Of a stretch of DNA of 64,000 bases, positions 60,131-64,000 are shown in pieces. The position numbers and the translations under genes were made by a program. The stretch covers positions 8,857,350 through 8,921,349 of the forward strand of contig CM028378.1 in the NCBI GenBank assembly GCA_013146195.2, written 5' to 3'. Under the pieces are notes generated by a model. The model was not told where the DNA came from. It searched no databases and saw only the letters and a program-made list of their open reading frames with translations. Every line of letters starts with the position of its first letter. Within the stretch, counting starts at the first letter, position 1. This stretch comes from Codonopsis lanceolata. Its lineage: Eukaryota > Streptophyta > Magnoliopsida > Asterales > Campanulaceae.

Positions 60131-61273
60131 TGATGTCTTAAATTATTACTTCACAAGTGCACGAATCAACCGTAATATAGTTGTACAAATACAAGGGTTG
60201 AACCACATAGATTTAAGTTTTTAATAAAATAAATTTAACTTATCTAGCAAAATAAAGCAATTATTAACTAGGGGGTTTTGGTTTTACTAAATTTAATTAA
60301 CTATAAAGCAATAAAATAATTTAATTAACAAAGCATAATAAATATGAGATAAATCAAAGTTTGTAAAACGCCTATGAATTGAGATTAGCTTAAATCTACT
60401 CTAATGCTCTTTTGTCTAATGTATCAATCACTATATCTTGGGTTCATTCACAAAAGAATTGTATACTTCGTTGAATTATAATTTAGTGTCCATCCTAAAT
60501 AATTCATATGAGACTATATCTTTAAAAACAAGAACATATGAACATAACACTAACTTATCACTCTCGTGTATCGATAAGTTTAATTTATCACAATGGTGAG
60601 TCGATTCGACATATGCATATGGCCAGTGCGATTATCGCACACATCTAGGTCTTTAACTATTGTCATACCATTCATTAGGAAAAAATCAAATAGCAAAGAG
60701 ATTGATAAACATTGTGATCAACAAGACTTGATTGAATAAGAAATTAATGCAGAGCAAAAGATTCGATACAAGTTACCTCAAATTCTTAGATTATGGAGTT
60801 AGTTCCCCGTAATTGAAAGTATAAAACATTGAACCATTCTTGAAAAATCATTCTTCGTAGATAAAGAAAAATAAAACCGAACTTCTCCCTTTTTTCTAAC
60901 CTAAAGGGATCTATTTACACATAATAATTATACAACAAGTTGAAAAATAAGATACACAACAATAAAAGCTCCAATAGGTGACAAAAGGAGCCAAAGTGGC
61001 CGCCCCTTTTCCAAGAAACCAAAAGTCACGGCTGCCACAATTTTGAAAAAATAATGATTTTTAGCTTTTTGCCTTCAAGTTTTCAACTTTTGTACCTTGG
61101 TCCCTGAAGTCTTCAAATTCAGTATAAAGTGCCTATATTTTGCACAATTGTTCCTCAAGTCCCTGAAACTATAAAACACAACTAAAACATATATTAGACA
61201 ATAAAAACCCCAATAAATAGCATAATTTTAGCTAGAATGATACTCAATAAATGCGTATAAAACACATTCATCA
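60131..61273 (-). repeat. 5' LTR of the Athila-like element, 1143 bp
   Basis: Full-length copy without the MITE-like insert. On the minus strand it starts TGATGAATGTGTTTTATACG and ends TTTAAGACATCA. It contains a long A/T-rich U3 and a GTGGCAGCCGTGACTTTTGG segment shared with the other LTR. Confidence 0.88.
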
Positions 61274-61838
61274 GAGCACGACCATGTATTTACTAAGTCT
61301 CACTCATTAGGGGCCCATAAATATTATACTCATGCTATGTAGAAGGGACAAATTCTATCTACATCGTTCATATCCCTCAGCATAATTTGTGGCATATCAA
61401 ATATCGAACTTTATAATTACCTTGTTACAAAATGACATTTATCGATATCAAAATATACGACTCCTCGTCTAGGGTATATAATGACTTCAAATCAAAAAAC
61501 AACAAACACATTTGTCACCATGAGAATCGCTTATGACACTCACGTAATAATCCACGTAACATTTTCATGCGGGTCAATCCAGTACGTCATTACACCTAAC
61601 ACGCACTCATGTGTAGACTGGTATCAATTATATGAGTCTCAACACATACTAGTTTTCGTGTATTATTATTACACTCATTAATAATAATATTCGACTAGTG
61701 ATGTTTAAGAATAACATATTTATTCTAAGGGTTTTATAATGCATTACTATGAATAAACAAACAATACATAATAAATAAATACCTCAATAAATAATTATAT
61801 ATGAAGAAATAGATTTGCCTTTAGGGCATAGACCAACA

Positions 61839-63618
61839 ATCTCCCACTTGCACTATAGCCAATCCGAAGATCTCTAATGCCCATAGATCTATTATGACTA
61901 TCATGCTTCGGCTGAGCAAAAGGACAACTCCTCTTACTAAGGCAAAACACAAACCCTTCAATGTGGTTGATAATCATCTTTATCGTTCTGAAAGATAACA
62001 TCAATCTAACCATTTACAATGAGCTCTTCATTACCTCCATAAATCAATAACATATCCTTATTCCTTCTCAAGTAGTTTAGGATATTATTGATAGCAATCT
62101 AATGACCATCATCTCGAACTGACTAGTACGTGTTCAACTTGTCATGTCCATATCATACAATACATATGGTCGAGCAACCTTCTCGATCTATCTCTATAGA
62201 TCTTTATTCCTAAAATATAAGATGTTTCTTATAAATCTTTCATTGAAAAATATTTCCGTAGACAACATTTAATAGCCGACAAGGTTGAGATATCACTTCC
62301 AATGAAAAGTATGTCGTCTACATATAAAACCAAATATATTACTGAGCTCCCACTAACTTTCTTGTAAACACAAGGTTCATATCCGTTCTTGGTAAAGCCA
62401 AACTCTTTGATTACATTATCAAAATGAAGATTCCAACTCCTAGAAGCTTATTTTAATCCATAAATGGATCGTTGCAGTTCACACACTTTATTGACATCAT
62501 TTGGATTGACAAAACCTTCGGGTTGTGTCATGTACATATTCTCAAGGAGATTTCCATAAAAGAAAGTCGTTTTGACATTTATTTACCAAATCTCGTAGTC
62601 ATGATAAATTGCAATAACAAACAAGATCCTAATGGATTTAAGCATTGCCACTGAGGAAAATGTTTCATTATAATCTATACCATGAACTTGCCGAAATCCT
62701 TTAGCCACAAATCGCCCTTTAAAGGTATGCACGATACCATGCTTGTCAATTTTCTTCTCGAAGACCCATTTGTACCCTATGAGTTTTACACCTTCAAGTG
62801 GGTCAACCAAAATCTCCACTTGGTTTGCATACATGGATTTCATTTTATATCTCATGTCTCCAAGCCATTCCCGAGGGTCTGGCCCATTAATGGCCTCATT
62901 AGGTTGTAGGCTTATCTTGATCCATGAGCAGTATGTCACTAGGTTGTGTCATGAAAAATCCATATATTCTCGGGCACATGACATATCGTACTTGTCCTAC
63001 GAGGTTTTTGTGTTACCTAATCAGGTGGTTCTTCCACAACTATTTGTGAAGGTTGATCATGTTCCATATCTTGATAAATGTTTGTTTGTAAGTCTCGAAC
63101 TTCTTCAAGGATTATGTTTCTTCCACTAATTCCTTTAGAGACAAACTCTCACTATATGAATACACGAGTTCGAGCAACAAACATTTTGTTCTCAACTGGA
63201 TTGTAGAAGTAGTATCCTTTTGTTTCCTTAAGATACACCGCAAAATAATATTTATCTGATTTATGGCCAAGCTTATCAGTTTGTAAACAATTTACATAAG
63301 CTCCAGAACCCCAAATTTTCATAAAAGACATAATGGGACGTTTCCCAGTCCACATCTCATATGGTGTCTTTTGAACAGATTTGGATGGAATTCGATTAAG
63401 GGTAGAAGTGGCTATAAGTAGTGCATGTCCCCAAGAAGCTAGAGTCTTGAAGAGTAGCATGAATCATCATAGATCGAACCATGTTTAACAAAGTTTTTGT
63501 ACCAGTCTATAAAATTATTCTTCGACAACTTGTCATTTTCAAGGACCGATCGCAACAATAATTTTTGAGTTTGAGTATCAGCAACAATGATATCTATAAC
63601 AAAAATTATGCGAAACAT
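61839..63618 (-). pseudogene. Copia-B internal region: gag start fused to integrase, then RT (decayed)
   Basis: On the minus strand a gag-like start at 63618 runs through VLENDKLSKNNFIDWYKNF to about 63480, then passes straight into mid-integrase (LNRIPSKSVQKTPYEMWTGK, 63460-63152), so most of gag, protease and the integrase core are deleted. RT follows at 62939-62583 (GYKWVFEKKIDKHG, RFVAKGFRQVHGIDYNETF), then NMYMTQPEGFVNPND (62530) and the catalytic YVDDILFIGSD near 62320. RNase H is not clearly seen before the polypurine tract at 61853-61839. Confidence 0.8.
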
Positions 63619-64000
63619 GTATCATTAAATACAAACTATATGTAAGGACTTTATAAATATAGCTTCCACTATTTTATATCAAACTCACCATTAATTCGAA
63701 AAAATATCAAATATTTTTCTAATGGACAAAATCCATCTTTCATCTCATCTCAAAGTGATCACCCAATATTTGATTATTTAGGTAGAAAATAATTTTCAAT
63801 TACATCACCATGTAACTTTTGGATCAATTGGACGAATAACTCTTTACTATATTATATCTTATAAATTATATCCCAATTACATGCCTCTAAGCTTACAATC
63901 GAATTGATATAACTTATTTAAGTTAAACTCAATTATGTTATAGTTGAATGTTAATAATTAATAGTTTTACACCCGTGCGTTAAACGCACACGCATATATC
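63619..64000. other. Flank of Copia-B at the window edge; palindrome at 63975-63989
   Basis: A/T-rich, no primer site or LTR recognised. GTGCGTT-A-AACGCAC at 63975-63989 is a perfect inverted repeat preceded by ACCC, similar to the motifs at 16.22 and 16.75 kb. Confidence 0.4.

Larger units (their letters stand above)
48167..61273 (-). mobile_element. Athila-like non-autonomous LTR retrotransposon, 13.1 kb including nested inserts
   Basis: LTRs at 48167-49996 and 60131-61273 run TGATGTCTTA to TTCATCA (plus strand). The target duplication GAGCA is perfect (48162-48166 and 61274-61278). The primer site TGGCGCCGTTGCC (minus, 60125-60108) fits tRNA-Asp as in Athila. The polypurine tract is AGTTTGGGGGTATT (minus, near 50010-49997). 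After removing the nested Copia only about 4.8 kb of internal DNA remains, with one decayed reading frame and no protease, RT or integrase. Confidence 0.9.
47350..61838 (-). repeat. 3' LTR of a minus-strand Copia element (Copia-B), split by an Athila-like insertion
   Basis: On the plus strand the LTR starts TGTTGGGTTTTAATT at 47350 and ends GACCAACA at 61838. On the minus strand it follows a purine-rich tract GTGCAAGTGGGAGAT (61853-61839), the usual Copia polypurine tract. Removing the 13.1-kb insert leaves about 1.38 kb. The other LTR lies beyond the window or is lost. Confidence 0.7.

Overview
This is plant nuclear DNA, most likely from a eudicot. The evidence is AT-rich sequence with GT-AG introns, two intact multi-exon genes of plant-typical families, and dense layers of plant transposable elements: Ty3 Tat- and Athila-like, several Copia, L1-type LINEs, SINEs, and Stowaway, Tourist, hAT and Mutator-like elements. 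I cannot name the species. All intron-exon structures were read by hand; phases and totals were checked by addition. No similarity search was run.

Host genes. (1) The 3' end of an unrecognised gene, five exons at 1389-2148 (+), coding for a charged helical C-terminus. (2) A complete transmembrane nine (TM9SF/TMN/EMP70) gene, seven exons at 5607-10112 (-), 641 residues, ending in the KXD Golgi-retention signal of the family. (3) A complete WD40 gene of the MSI4/FVE (RbAp46/48-like) class, fifteen exons at 24875-44404 (-), 460 residues. Its exons are small but the gene covers about 19.5 kb because its introns hold mobile DNA. (4) A possible frameshifted exon of an unrecognised gene at about 23059-23411 (-).

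Layout. 1-5100: SINE tail, gene 1, and a block of hairpin-forming repeats. 5100-10200: TMN gene. 10.36-11.65 kb: Mutator-like inverted-repeat element with a GC-rich interior. 11.9-17.5 kb: solo LTR, Tourist-like and Stowaway-like MITEs, LTR scraps and A/T-rich tandem repeats. 17.58-22.86 kb: truncated Tat-lineage Ty3 element on the minus strand. 24.9-44.4 kb: FVE-like gene with LINE, Copia, SINE and hAT-MITE insertions in its introns. 44.5-47.3 kb: little recognisable. 47.35-64 kb: a three-deep nest. A Copia element (minus strand, running to the window edge) has its LTR split by a 13.1-kb Athila-like non-autonomous element (TSD GAGCA), which is itself split by a 5.26-kb Copia element (TSD GAAAT).

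The two intact genes have unrelated jobs: endomembrane cargo sorting and chromatin or flowering control. The window's interest lies in its insertion history, much of which can be ordered from target-site duplications, and in an FVE-like gene that keeps an open reading frame across several kilobase-scale, TE-filled introns. I found no gene cluster that looks like a new biochemical system.
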